From Fischerella thermalis PCC 7521 (GTDB lineage: Bacteria; Cyanobacteriota; Cyanobacteriia; Cyanobacteriales; Nostocaceae), in the NCBI RefSeq assembly GCF_000317225.1, contig NZ_AJLL01000036.1:39903-103902 (forward strand): a DNA stretch of 64,000 bases. Reading direction: 5' to 3'. Shown here piece after piece: positions 53,796-61,330 of the stretch. Under the pieces are notes generated by a model, which did no database searches, was not told the DNA's origin, and saw only the letters and a program-made list of their open reading frames with translations. Position numbers and translations under genes: made by a program. Numbering within the stretch: the stretch's first letter is position 1; each line of letters opens with the position of its first letter.

Positions 53796-54794
53796 ATGAC
53801 TGCTGTTGATTCTGTATCTGTTATAGTTCCCGCAACTACCGCAAATTTAGGGCCAGGTTTTGATTGTATTGGTGCTGCTTTAACGCTGTACAACGAGTTT
53901 ACGTTTACCCGTGTTGACTTACCCCCTTATCAAGGAGGGGAAACAGCAAAGGTGATTATATCTGTCACTGGCGCAGAAGCTGAACGAGTGCAAACTGACG
54001 AGAGTAATTTGCTCTATCAGGCGTTTGTAAAGTTATATCAACACTTGGGGCAAACTCCGCCACCTGTAGAAATTGAGATCAAGCTGGGTGTACCGCTAGC
54101 AAGGGGTTTGGGTAGTTCGGCAACGGCTATCGTTGGAGGTTTAGTAGGTGCGAATGTGTTGGCGGGTGAGCCTCTAAGCCAATCGCAGGTGATGGAGTTG
54201 GCGATCGCTATGGAAGGACACCCAGATAATGTAGTGCCGGCGTTGTTGGGGGGTTGTCGTTTGGCGGCTACGGGGGTAGAAGTTGAACCACCAAGACGCC
54301 ATAGACGCGCAGCGGCTTCCGGAACGGTAGAACGGCAAGAGTGGGAGATTTGTGAGGTTCCTTGGTGTGAGAATATTGTGCCTGTGGTGGCGATTCCTGA
54401 TTTTGAGCTTTCTACAAAGGAGGCTAGGCAGGTGTTACCTTCTCAGGTGAGTCGAGCAGATGCGATTTTTAATACGGCGCATTTGGGGTTGTTGTTGCGT
54501 GGTTTGGAGACTGGTAACGGGGATTGGTTAAGGGCGGCTTTGCAAGATAAGTTACATCAGCCTTACCGGAAAGCATTGATTAAAGGATACGATGTTGTCA
54601 ATGCCGCTGCTATTAATGCGGGTGCTTACGGTATGGTGATTAGTGGTGCTGGGCCAACATTGCTGGTTTTAACAGATACAATAAATGCGGAAGCGGTGGC
54701 GGCGGCGATGTCAGCGGCTTGGCGATCGCAAGGAATTTCGCCAATAGTGCGATCGCTTGGGATTGATACGCAAGGGGCAAGAAGTTTTTATTAG
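53796..54794 (+). CDS. thrB: Homoserine kinase
   Basis: Phosphorylates homoserine for threonine synthesis. A GHMP-family kinase of 332 aa with VIVPATTANLGPGFDCIGAA (about 9-28), the ATP-binding loop VPLARGLGSSATAIVGGLVG (about 99-118), EGHPDNVVPALLGG (about 139-152) and GAYGMVISGAGPTLLVL (about 270-286). Most ThrB proteins have about 305-310 residues. The excess appears as VDLPPYQGGETAK (about 40-52), which coincides with CCCCCTTATCAAGGAGGGG, and as VEVEPPRRHRRAAASGTVERQ (about 161-181), encoded by repeat-like DNA. thrS lies 3 kb away but is not cotranscribed. Confidence 0.94.
   Translation: MTAVDSVSVIVPATTANLGPGFDCIGAALTLYNEFTFTRVDLPPYQGGETAKVIISVTGAEAERVQTDESNLLYQAFVKLYQHLGQTPPPVEIEIKLGVPLARGLGSSATAIVGGLVGANVLAGEPLSQSQVMELAIAMEGHPDNVVPALLGGCRLAATGVEVEPPRRHRRAAASGTVERQEWEICEVPWCENIVPVVAIPDFELSTKEARQVLPSQVSRADAIFNTAHLGLLLRGLETGNGDWLRAALQDKLHQPYRKALIKGYDVVNAAAINAGAYGMVISGAGPTLLVLTDTINAEAVAAAMSAAWRSQGISPIVRSLGIDTQGARSFY
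54286..54345 (+). repeat. Repeat-derived insert within thrB
   Basis: CCACCAAGACGCCATAGACG and CGCAGCGGCTTCCGGAACGG resemble two dispersed repeat types of filamentous cyanobacteria (ACCACCAAGACACTAAGAC as at 15.6 kb, and GTAGACGCGCAGCGGCTTC). It stays in frame and adds an Arg/Ala-rich loop to ThrB. Confidence 0.6.
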
Positions 54795-54868
54795 TTGTTA
54801 GTTGGTGTTTGGTAGTTGTTTGAAAAAACAAACAAACTATAACCAACAACAAACAACAAACAACAAAA
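54793..54868. repeat. TAGTTGTTAGTTGG/ACCAACAACAAAC repeat
   Basis: AGTTGTTAGTTGGTGTTTGG is followed by AACCAACAACAAACAACAAA, occupying the whole gap before the coiled-coil gene and reaching its start codon. Confidence 0.7.
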
Positions 54869-54870
54869 AA

Positions 54871-55383
54871 ATGACTATAGAGCAAATTCTGGCAGAAGTT
54901 GCAGCACTTCGCTCTCAAATTGAGGTTCTGCGTGAGGAACGTGCTTCTTTGACTGTTACTGTCACACCTCCCGAAAATGATTCACCCCAAGCAATCACTG
55001 AAGCTTATCGTCGTTATGCTCGCGAAAATGCCCAATTGGTTGCGGAACTCAAGGGCATAGATGATGCGATCGCTGCTTTGGAAGATCAATTGGTACAAAA
55101 ACAAGCCCAATTACAGCAATGGCAAATTCAAGCTAAACAACTTTCTCTACAGGAACAACTAGATGAGGCAAGAAAGATTGCTCAGGTTCACGCGCAACGG
55201 ATTAATGAACTGGCTGCGGAACTTGCCATAGAAATACGCAGTCTGAAGGCTTGTGCTGATGAACTCAGTCCACTGTACTGGCAAGTCTATTACAAGCCGT
55301 TTATTACTGGGTTCAAGACAATCTCGGTTCCCCATGTCCGTTCTGACGGAGATGTCTGGACAATTGTTAACCGCATTGTTTGA
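54871..55383 (+). CDS. Coiled-coil protein, unknown
   Basis: A 170-aa soluble protein of unknown function. Two long heptad-rich helices (TIEQILAEVAALRSQIEVLR, about 2-21, and LVAELKGIDDAIAALEDQLV with the following KQAQLQQWQIQAKQLSLQEQ) make an extended coiled coil over about 1-125. A short conserved-looking C-terminus (LSPLYWQVYYKPFITGFKTI, about 138-157) follows. I start at the ATG at 54871, since the 23 earlier in-frame codons are CAACAAACAACAAAC repeat DNA. Two hairpins downstream provide termination. Confidence 0.65.
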   Translation: MTIEQILAEVAALRSQIEVLREERASLTVTVTPPENDSPQAITEAYRRYARENAQLVAELKGIDDAIAALEDQLVQKQAQLQQWQIQAKQLSLQEQLDEARKIAQVHAQRINELAAELAIEIRSLKACADELSPLYWQVYYKPFITGFKTISVPHVRSDGDVWTIVNRIV

Positions 55384-55391
55384 ATTACATG

Positions 55392-55430
55392 GATCTCCGA
55401 TTTCTCTAAGAAGTTGGGGATCTTGTTTTT
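55392..55430 (+). terminator. Hairpin repeat acting as likely terminator
   Basis: A degenerate relative of the 17354-17384 hairpin (GATCTCCGATTTCT...AGAAGTTGGGGATC with G-U pairs) followed by TTGTTTTT, 8 bp after the stop of the coiled-coil gene. Confidence 0.6.
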
Positions 55431-55468
55431 GAAATATCATTCTTAAGACAGTTGATATTAAGATTTAT

Positions 55469-55496
55469 AACGGTGGTTAGAGCCACTGTTTTTTAT
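55469..55496 (+). terminator. Rho-independent-type terminator
   Basis: ACGGTGG-TTAGAG-CCACTGT followed by TTTTTTA. A second possible end for the coiled-coil transcript, upstream of ndhD1. Confidence 0.65.
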
Positions 55497-55662
55497 TGAC
55501 TTAGCAAAAATTTACATATAGGATAAATTTGGTAAAAAATCTAAGTATTTATTACTAAATTTATTAAAGATTTAGGAATCATAGGGATAAATATCGTTTA
55601 CAAAACTATGAATTGCTTAATATAATGTAATTAAAAGTAAAAACGAAAAACGATTTTCAGTG

Positions 55663-57273
55663 ATGATTGCTCAATTTCCTTGGTTAACAACCATAATTAT
55701 CTTGCCACTGGTGGCTGCCTTAGCCATTCCTCTCATCCCAGATAAAGAAGGCAAAACTGCTCGTTGGTATGGTCTGGGAGTAGCGCTAACAGACTTCGCT
55801 TTAATGATTTATGCCTTTTGGCAAAACTACGATTTTCAAAGTTCAGCATTTCAGCTGGTAGAAAAATATCCTTGGATTCCGCAGTTGGGCTTGAACTGGT
55901 CTGTTGCAGTAGATGGATTGTCAATGCCTTTAGTACTGCTGACAGGCTTAATTAACACCCTCGCAATCTTCGCGGCTTGGAAAGTAACCAACAAGCCGCG
56001 TTTATTTTATGGTCTAATGCTGATGTTATACAGCGCTCAGCTTGGCGTATTTGTCGCCCAAGATTTGCTGCTGTTCTTCTTAATGTGGGAAATCGAATTA
56101 GTACCCGTCTACCTATTGATTTCCATTTGGGGAGGACAAAAGCGCCGTTATGCAGCTACTAAATTTATTCTTTATACCGCCCTTGCTTCTATATTTATCC
56201 TGGTAGCAGCCTTTGCAATGGCATTTTCGGGAGATACCGTCAGCTTCGATATGGTAACTCTGGGAATGAAGCAATATCCTAGAGCCTTTGAGTTACTGGT
56301 TTATGCAGGTTTCTTGATTGCTTTTGGTGTCAAACTACCAATATTCCCACTCCACACTTGGCTACCTGATGCTCACGGTGAAGCTTCTGCACCCGGTTCA
56401 ATGATTTTGGCTGGTGTGTTGTTAAAGATGGGTGGTTATGCGCTCATTCGCATCAACATGGAGATGTTAACCAATGCTCATGTTTACTTCGCTCCAGTTC
56501 TGGCAATTTTAGGTGTAGTCAATATTATCTACGGTGCCTGTTGTGCCTTTGCTCAAACCAATCTCAAGCGTCGCTTAGCTTATTCTTCGATCGCCCATAT
56601 GGGATTTGTGCTAGTTGGTATCGCTTCCTATACAGAAATTGGGATAAGCGGTGCTGTACTGCAAATGATTTCTCACGGTTTGATTGCTGCTAGTTTGTTC
56701 TTCCTCTCTGGCGTTACATACGAACGCACCCACACTTTGATGATGGATCAAATGGGTGGTATCGCCAAAGTAATGCCTAAAACCTTCGCTCTATTTACTG
56801 CTGGTGCAATGGCTTCTCTAGCATTACCAGGAATGAGCGGCTTTGTCGGTGAGTTGATGGTATTCCTGGGTATTGCTACCAGCGATGTTTACAGTTCTAG
56901 TTTCAAAGTTGTAGTTGTACTACTTTCTGCTGTAGGCGTGATTCTCACTCCGATTTATCTATTGTCGATGCTACGTCAAGTCTTCTACGGTAAGCAGAAT
57001 ACAGAGTTGCATCTGGATGCAGTAGTACCCGATGTCAAACCCCGCGAATTGTTCATCACTGCTTGTCTGTTGCTTCCAATCATCGGTATCGGTTTTTATC
57101 CCAAATTGGCAACCCAAACCTATGATGTCAAAACTGTAGAAGTAGCAGCTCACGCTCGCCAGTTTCTACCAGTAGTGGCTAAACAACAACCATCAAGTTT
57201 ATATTCAACTATTATTACCGCGCCAACATTGGCTAATTCACAACTTCCAAGTTTGGTTAATATTGCTGATTAA
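55663..57273 (+). CDS. ndhD1: NAD(P)H dehydrogenase-like complex subunit NdhD1
   Basis: A proton-pumping antiporter-like membrane subunit of the photosynthetic NDH-1 complex, acting in thylakoid cyclic electron flow and respiration. The 536-aa protein has 13-14 hydrophobic helices. Typical features are [20 protein letters not shown] (about 84-103), the conserved pump Glu in [20 protein letters not shown] (about 138-157), [20 protein letters not shown] (about 226-245) with the key Lys in [10 protein letters not shown] and GVLLKMGGY, and [17 protein letters not shown]. The D1 type (respiration and cyclic flow) rather than D3/D4 (CO2 uptake) is judged from overall sequence, since no ndhF3/cupA genes are near. 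The ATG at 55663 is preferred to the preceding GTG. Confidence 0.92.
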   Translation: MIAQFPWLTTIIILPLVAALAIPLIPDKEGKTARWYGLGVALTDFALMIYAFWQNYDFQSSAFQLVEKYPWIPQLGLNWSVAVDGLSMPLVLLTGLINTLAIFAAWKVTNKPRLFYGLMLMLYSAQLGVFVAQDLLLFFLMWEIELVPVYLLISIWGGQKRRYAATKFILYTALASIFILVAAFAMAFSGDTVSFDMVTLGMKQYPRAFELLVYAGFLIAFGVKLPIFPLHTWLPDAHGEASAPGSMILAGVLLKMGGYALIRINMEMLTNAHVYFAPVLAILGVVNIIYGACCAFAQTNLKRRLAYSSIAHMGFVLVGIASYTEIGISGAVLQMISHGLIAASLFFLSGVTYERTHTLMMDQMGGIAKVMPKTFALFTAGAMASLALPGMSGFVGELMVFLGIATSDVYSSSFKVVVVLLSAVGVILTPIYLLSMLRQVFYGKQNTELHLDAVVPDVKPRELFITACLLLPIIGIGFYPKLATQTYDVKTVEVAAHARQFLPVVAKQQPSSLYSTIITAPTLANSQLPSLVNIAD

Positions 57274-57319
57274 CTATTTCACAAGGGCTGGTGCTACTAA
57301 ATAAGTTTAGAAAGACAAA

Positions 57320-57347
57320 GTGGGGGTGATTTTGCGATCGCCCCCAC
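57320..57347 (+). terminator. GTGGGGG/CCCCCAC hairpin after ndhD1
   Basis: A 7-bp G-C stem (57320-57326 and 57341-57347) around a HIP1 octamer, 47 bp after ndhD1. No T run follows directly, so it may be a 3' stabilising hairpin. Confidence 0.45.
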
Positions 57348-57360
57348 AACGCAAGCAAAT

Positions 57361-57403
57361 ACCGGATAAATACAGATGGGTTTTTTGTCTGTATTTACCC
57401 GGT
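57361..57403. repeat. 16-bp hairpin after ndhD1
   Basis: ACCGGATAAATACAGA pairs with TCTGTATTTACCCGGT with one mismatch across an 11-base loop that holds a T run. Short GCAA/TTGC arms extend it. Either a terminator/stability element or a palindromic repeat. Confidence 0.55.
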
Positions 57404-57469
57404 TGCATTTTTGCTTGAGTGTGAAAAATTCTCTTGGGTTTGTTTGATTTAACTCATAGGCAATGCTAT

Positions 57470-57769
57470 TCAATCCATTTCAAATTTATCCAGTAACTTC
57501 TTTCCGTAAATCACTGCGGCAACAGTAACAATATCTCCCTGAATGCGATAGATGATTCTGTAGCTATATGCCGGATATTCTCTGATATTATCGTTGCCAA
57601 ACTCTGGTACAATGCGACCAGAAAAAGGTTCTTTGCTTAAGTTGACGCTTGTGTCAAGTATTTTCTTGACAACTGTCGCAGCATAGGAAGCCGAGTCACG
57701 AGCTATATATATGGCAATTGCTTCTACATCATCTAACGCTTTGGGAGACCATTCTACTTGATAAGCCAT
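57470..57769 (-). CDS. RelE/ParE-superfamily toxin
   Basis: A 99-aa protein of the RelE/ParE fold: YQVEWSPKALDDVEAIAIYI (about 3-22), SVNLSKEPFSGRIVPEFGND (about 46-65), IREYPAYSYRIIYRIQGDIV (about 67-86) and the C-terminal AAVIYGKKLL. The REYP...YRIIYRI...V.I..V.HG-like pattern with Arg/Tyr residues is that of ParE/RelE toxins that poison gyrase or cut mRNA; the target cannot be decided from sequence. The first 16 bases overlap the antitoxin gene upstream, the classic antitoxin-first arrangement. Confidence 0.85.
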   Translation of the reverse strand: MAYQVEWSPKALDDVEAIAIYIARDSASYAATVVKKILDTSVNLSKEPFSGRIVPEFGNDNIREYPAYSYRIIYRIQGDIVTVAAVIYGKKLLDKFEMD

Positions 57770-57942
57770 TTGTTCAATCGTTCTTCGGCCTCATTTTGGG
57801 TTCTGGTTGCTTGATGTTCGGCCACTTCTAAACCGCGCCGGACTTTTTCAATGACGTACAAATGATATTGAACATCTTCTATAGAACAATTATCAGGTAA
57901 TTGGTTCAAAAGAGATTGTATCTTTTGTTTTGTAGAACTCAT
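57754..57942 (-). CDS. Probable antitoxin of the RelE/ParE pair
   Basis: A 62-aa protein overlapping the toxin start. SSTKQKIQSLLNQLPDNCSI and EDVQYHLYVIEKVRRGLEVA, followed by EERLNKWL near the C-terminus, match the short helical antitoxins that accompany ParE/RelE toxins in cyanobacteria (L.LPDxxSxEDVxYHLYVxEKVxxGLxxA). No separate DNA-binding domain is visible. I start at the ATG at 57942, because the 18 codons upstream lie in palindromic DNA and are not family-like. Confidence 0.82.
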   Translation of the reverse strand: MSSTKQKIQSLLNQLPDNCSIEDVQYHLYVIEKVRRGLEVAEHQATRTQNEAEERLNKWLIK

Positions 57943-57962
57943 AATGTAATTTCTAGTTAATT

Positions 57963-57976
57963 TATATTGCAATATA
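57963..57976. promoter_or_regulatory. Candidate toxin-antitoxin operator
   Basis: TATATTGCAATATA is a perfect 14-bp palindrome about 21-34 bp before the antitoxin start, where an autoregulatory operator would be expected. Confidence 0.45.
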
Positions 57977-57979
57977 ATC

Positions 57980-57998
57980 AGGTGGGCAATACCCACCT
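57980..57998 (-). terminator. Hairpin between thrS and the toxin-antitoxin pair
   Basis: AGGTGGG-CAATA-CCCACCT, 10 bp after the thrS stop on the minus strand. AT-rich DNA follows but no long T run, so termination may be partial. Confidence 0.5.
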
Positions 57999-58007
57999 AA
58001 TACATTG

Positions 58008-59858
58008 TTAAAAATTCTCGAAGTTTGCGATAGCTTCCTTAATCTTATCTAAAACTTCGTCCACAGGCATAGTCCCTAATTCCCCATTTGCACGAGTGCG
58101 GATACTCAAAGAATTAGTTTCTACTTCTTTAGCACCGATCACAGCCATGATGGGGATCTTTTCTTTTTCGGCATTGCGAATGAGTTTACCCAGGCGATCG
58201 CCACTAGTATCTACTTCCGCCCGAATACCTAATGCTCTCATTTTTGCTGCAACTTCTTTGGCAAAATCAAGTTGCACTTCACTCACTGGTAGTAATCTTG
58301 CTTGTACTGGCGCTAACCACAAAGGGAAATCTCCAGCATATTCTTCGATTAAGATGCCAATAAGTCTTTCTAAAGAACCAAAAGGCGCACGGTGAATCAT
58401 CACTGGACGTTTACGAGAACCATCTTCAGCGACATACTCTAAATCAAATCTTTCTGGCAAGTTGTAATCGACTTGCACCGTTCCCAACTGCCATTCCCTC
58501 TCCAGAGCATCACGGACGATAAAATCTAGTTTGGGTCCGTAGAAAGCAGCCTCACCAATGCCTTCAAAGTGATCCATTCCCAAACTTTCTACAGCACGAC
58601 GTATGGCACTTTCAGCTTTGTCCCAAGCTTCATCAGAGCCAATGTACTTATCACTGGCTGGATCGCGAAAACTCAGTCGTGCTTTGAAATTCTGATCAAG
58701 TTTAAGAGTTTTAATCACTGACAAGATCAAGTCAACCACGTTAAGGAATTCGCTGTCTAGCTGCTCTGGAGTCACAAATATGTGAGCATCGTCCTGAGTA
58801 AAGCCCCGCACTCGCGTTAAACCGCCCAATTCTCCAGATTGCTCAAAGCGGTAGACAGTGCCAAATTCCGCCAACCGTATCGGTAATTCACGATAAGAAC
58901 GCAATTCGCTTTTATATATTTGGATGTGAAAAGGACAATTCATGGCTTTGAGAACAAAGCCTTGCTCATGGGCAGCTGCATCTTCGTTTTCTGCCATCAT
59001 CGGGAATAAGTCTTCTTTATACTTCTGCCAATGGCCAGAGGTTTTAAATAAATCGACTCTACCGATGTGAGGAGTGACGACTGGTTGATAGCCACGTTTT
59101 ATTTGTTCTTGTTTGAGGAAGTCTTCTAAAAGGCTCCGCAGTAAGGTTCCTTTGGGTGTCCATAATGGCAATCCTGGCCCCACTAAGTCGGAAAAAATAA
59201 ATAACCCCAGTTCCTTGCCCAGTTTACGGTGATCTCGTCTTAGTGCTTCTTCTTTACGCCGCTTGTACTCTGCTAGTTGTTCTGGGTTCTCCCATGCTGT
59301 ACCGTAGATGCGTTGTAGCTGTGCTTTGGTTTCGTCTCCACGCCAGTAAGCACCAGCAACACTTTCTAATTCAATGGCTTTTGGATTTAATTCCTTGGTG
59401 TTTTCTAGATGTGGTCCGGCGCACAAATCCCACCATTCATTGCCTAAGTGATAGATGGTAATTGGTTCTTCTTTAATATCCGCCAGAATTTCTAGCTTAT
59501 AAGGTTCGTTAATTTCCTTAATTCGCCGTTCAGCTTCTTCTCGACTAACTTCTTCCCGAATGACTGGCAGTTTACGATTGATAATTTTATCCATCTCTTT
59601 TTTGATGGCTTTGAGATCCTTATCGGTAAAAGGCTCCGGATTATCAAAATCGTAGTAAAAGCCGTTTTCAATCCACGGACCAATGGTAACTTGCGCCTTG
59701 GGAAACAGCTTTTGCACCGCCATCGCCATCACATGGGATGTGGTATGACGAATTTTTTTTAAGTTTTCTGATTCACTTGTACGCGGCAAATAAATTTTTT
59801 TCTCTGGCTGTTGTGATGGACTAAATTGTTCAGAAGGCGACATCGGCTGCTGATCCAT
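58008..59858 (-). CDS. thrS: Threonyl-tRNA synthetase
   Basis: Charges tRNA-Thr. The 616-aa protein begins with a short Gln/Pro/Ser-rich leader and goes straight into the editing domain (RHTTSHVMAMAVQKLFPKAQ, about 36-55, with the HxxxH zinc/editing pair, and WWDLCAGPHL near 137 completing the site). The N-terminal TGS domain of the E. coli enzyme is absent. The class II catalytic core has motif 2 FGTVYRFEQSGELGGLTRVR (about 335-354), the zinc Cys in MNCPFHIQIY and motif 3 HRAPFGSLERLIGIL. A C-terminal anticodon-binding domain (about 515-616) is present. The editing domain distinguishes this from short editing-less ThrRS paralogues. Confidence 0.97.
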   Translation of the reverse strand: MDQQPMSPSEQFSPSQQPEKKIYLPRTSESENLKKIRHTTSHVMAMAVQKLFPKAQVTIGPWIENGFYYDFDNPEPFTDKDLKAIKKEMDKIINRKLPVIREEVSREEAERRIKEINEPYKLEILADIKEEPITIYHLGNEWWDLCAGPHLENTKELNPKAIELESVAGAYWRGDETKAQLQRIYGTAWENPEQLAEYKRRKEEALRRDHRKLGKELGLFIFSDLVGPGLPLWTPKGTLLRSLLEDFLKQEQIKRGYQPVVTPHIGRVDLFKTSGHWQKYKEDLFPMMAENEDAAAHEQGFVLKAMNCPFHIQIYKSELRSYRELPIRLAEFGTVYRFEQSGELGGLTRVRGFTQDDAHIFVTPEQLDSEFLNVVDLILSVIKTLKLDQNFKARLSFRDPASDKYIGSDEAWDKAESAIRRAVESLGMDHFEGIGEAAFYGPKLDFIVRDALEREWQLGTVQVDYNLPERFDLEYVAEDGSRKRPVMIHRAPFGSLERLIGILIEEYAGDFPLWLAPVQARLLPVSEVQLDFAKEVAAKMRALGIRAEVDTSGDRLGKLIRNAEKEKIPIMAVIGAKEVETNSLSIRTRANGELGTMPVDEVLDKIKEAIANFENF

Positions 59859-59919
59859 TAGCGAAGTGATGATTTATTAGTAATTTGCAACTGACATATA
59901 TATTAGCGACCATAAGAGG

Positions 59920-60030
59920 ATCGGGGATCGGGGAATTAATTGGGGGTCAGGGATTAGGGAATTAAGAAAAATAATAATTAATCAATTCCCGAACACCCAT
60001 ACCTTATCCCCGATCCCTTATCCCCTATTC
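59920..60030. repeat. GGGGATCGGGGAATTAATTG / CCCCGATCCC inverted repeat
   Basis: AGGATCGGGGATCGGGGAAT, AGGGATTAGGGAATTAAG, then ATCAATTCCCGAACACCC and TATCCCCGATCCCTTATCCC. A long imperfect inverted repeat upstream of thrS. The rest of 59859-60309 is AT-rich, with no recognisable gene. Confidence 0.7.
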
Positions 60031-60309
60031 ACAGATGATTTTTGATATAAATTTTGGAGGTTTTATGTTTTTGATCGTTATTACTTAATATTATTTCTAT
60101 TTTCCCTAAAGACTTAAGAAATGTTTAAATACTTTGCTTGAATCTGCCTTGAGGATAGGTACAAATAACATTGGATATATATATAATGTTAATAAGTAGC
60201 ACAAAATACATTTTTTTGAAAGTTTATGGTATATGGCGTATATTTTGAATGTTAAGAATCGTAAATAGCGTTAATATTAGTAAGAAACTTAGAAATATGC
60301 TTGTCAATT

Positions 60310-60648
60310 ATGCGAGACTCAAACTTATCAGAGCCTGAGTTGCTCAAGACAATTTTGCAACCACTACTGGATGATTTTCAGTATTGGTTTGCGCGATCGC
60401 GTAATTTTCTGGAAACAGAGCAACTTAATTTTATGAGCAGCCAGGAGCAATCTGCCTTGCTAGAGCGAGTCAAGCAAGCCCAGGAAGAGGTGAACACAGC
60501 CAAGATGCTGTTTACTGCAACAGAGGGACAAGTTGGAATTGATATGGCAACCTTAATGCCTTGGCATCAATTGTTATCACAATGCTGGAAGGTAGCGATG
60601 TATTTCCGCACTGAAAACCCAAGCTCACAACAGCAAGACGGCAGATAA
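60310..60648 (+). CDS. DUF2605 family protein
   Basis: A 112-aa soluble protein of the DUF2605 family, found only in cyanobacteria; function unknown. The sequence SEPELLKTILQPLLDDFQYW (about 7-26), SRNFLETEQLNFMSSQEQSA and LLERVKQAQEEVNTAKMLFT, followed by TEGQVGIDMATLMPWHQLLS, is the full family pattern and predicted helical. The ATG at 60310 is chosen; the frame extends three codons further to a TTG. The DUF2973 gene follows after 211 bp on the same strand, a pairing I recall from other cyanobacteria. Confidence 0.9.
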   Translation: MRDSNLSEPELLKTILQPLLDDFQYWFARSRNFLETEQLNFMSSQEQSALLERVKQAQEEVNTAKMLFTATEGQVGIDMATLMPWHQLLSQCWKVAMYFRTENPSSQQQDGR

Positions 60649-60859
60649 ATTCTGGAAGCGAATAAAACTCTTGACAGCATTTATTACTTAAGTCAGCCAT
60701 GTGATTGATTATACACTTGTTTTGATTCCCAGATTCAAACCGCAAATATAGGCCTAGGAACAAAGTTTTTGCTATTTGCCATAGTTTTCAATTCAAACTA
60801 GGCAGAACAAATCATTGTTATAAATTCTTTTAAAAATTTTGCCTCTGGAGGAAAATCCG

Positions 60860-61189
60860 ATGTTACATCTACTTTACATTCTGGCTTTTACAATTCTTGC
60901 TTGTATAGCTGTTGCGAACTTAATTCGCAATTTAATCATGTTCAGCTTTGATAGAGACCGGAGTTATCCAGCCAGGTACTCGTCAATGGCAAATCAAGGT
61001 AACTATCCCTATGTAGCATCTAGAAGAGCGTTCACACCTCATCCAGAATTACTAGATGATTCTGGCAACATCATCAAAGAACCATTGTTAGTAATGCGTT
61101 CGATCAATGTCGATGATGCGCGTCAACAACTTGATGCTCTTTATGAATCTTCACCAGGACAAAAAAGCGAAACCCAGGAAGAAGGCTAA
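60860..61189 (+). CDS. DUF2973 family membrane-anchored protein
   Basis: A 109-aa protein of the cyanobacterial DUF2973 family. One N-terminal membrane helix, MLHLLYILAFTILACIAVAN (1-20), is followed by LIRNLIMFSFDRDR and then a soluble part with SRRAFTPHPELLDDSGNIIK (about 53-72) and EPLLVMRSINVDDARQQLDA (about 73-92). Function unknown. The ATG at 60860 has GGAGG 9-10 bases upstream, which fixes the start over one seven codons earlier. Next to the DUF2605 gene, so the two may work together at a membrane. Confidence 0.9.
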   Translation: MLHLLYILAFTILACIAVANLIRNLIMFSFDRDRSYPARYSSMANQGNYPYVASRRAFTPHPELLDDSGNIIKEPLLVMRSINVDDARQQLDALYESSPGQKSETQEEG

Positions 61190-61328
61190 AGGATGAAGCA
61201 TGAAGGCTAAAGGATGAAGGACAAAACCTTTACTTTAGCTCATAGTTCATCGTAACCTACGGCAAGCAGCCCTAACGGGCTTCTACACATTTCATACTTC
61301 ATCCTTCATACTTCACACTTCATCCTTC
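61183..61328. repeat. GAAGGCTAAAGGATGAAG / CTTCATCCTTCA inverted repeat
   Basis: Direct units GAAGGCTAAAGGATGAAG begin inside the last codons of the DUF2973 gene. After a spacer containing GCAGCCCTAACGGGCTTC, reverse units CTTCATCCTTCATACTTCAC follow up to the end of the glucosidase gene. Confidence 0.75.
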
Positions 61329-61330
61329 AA

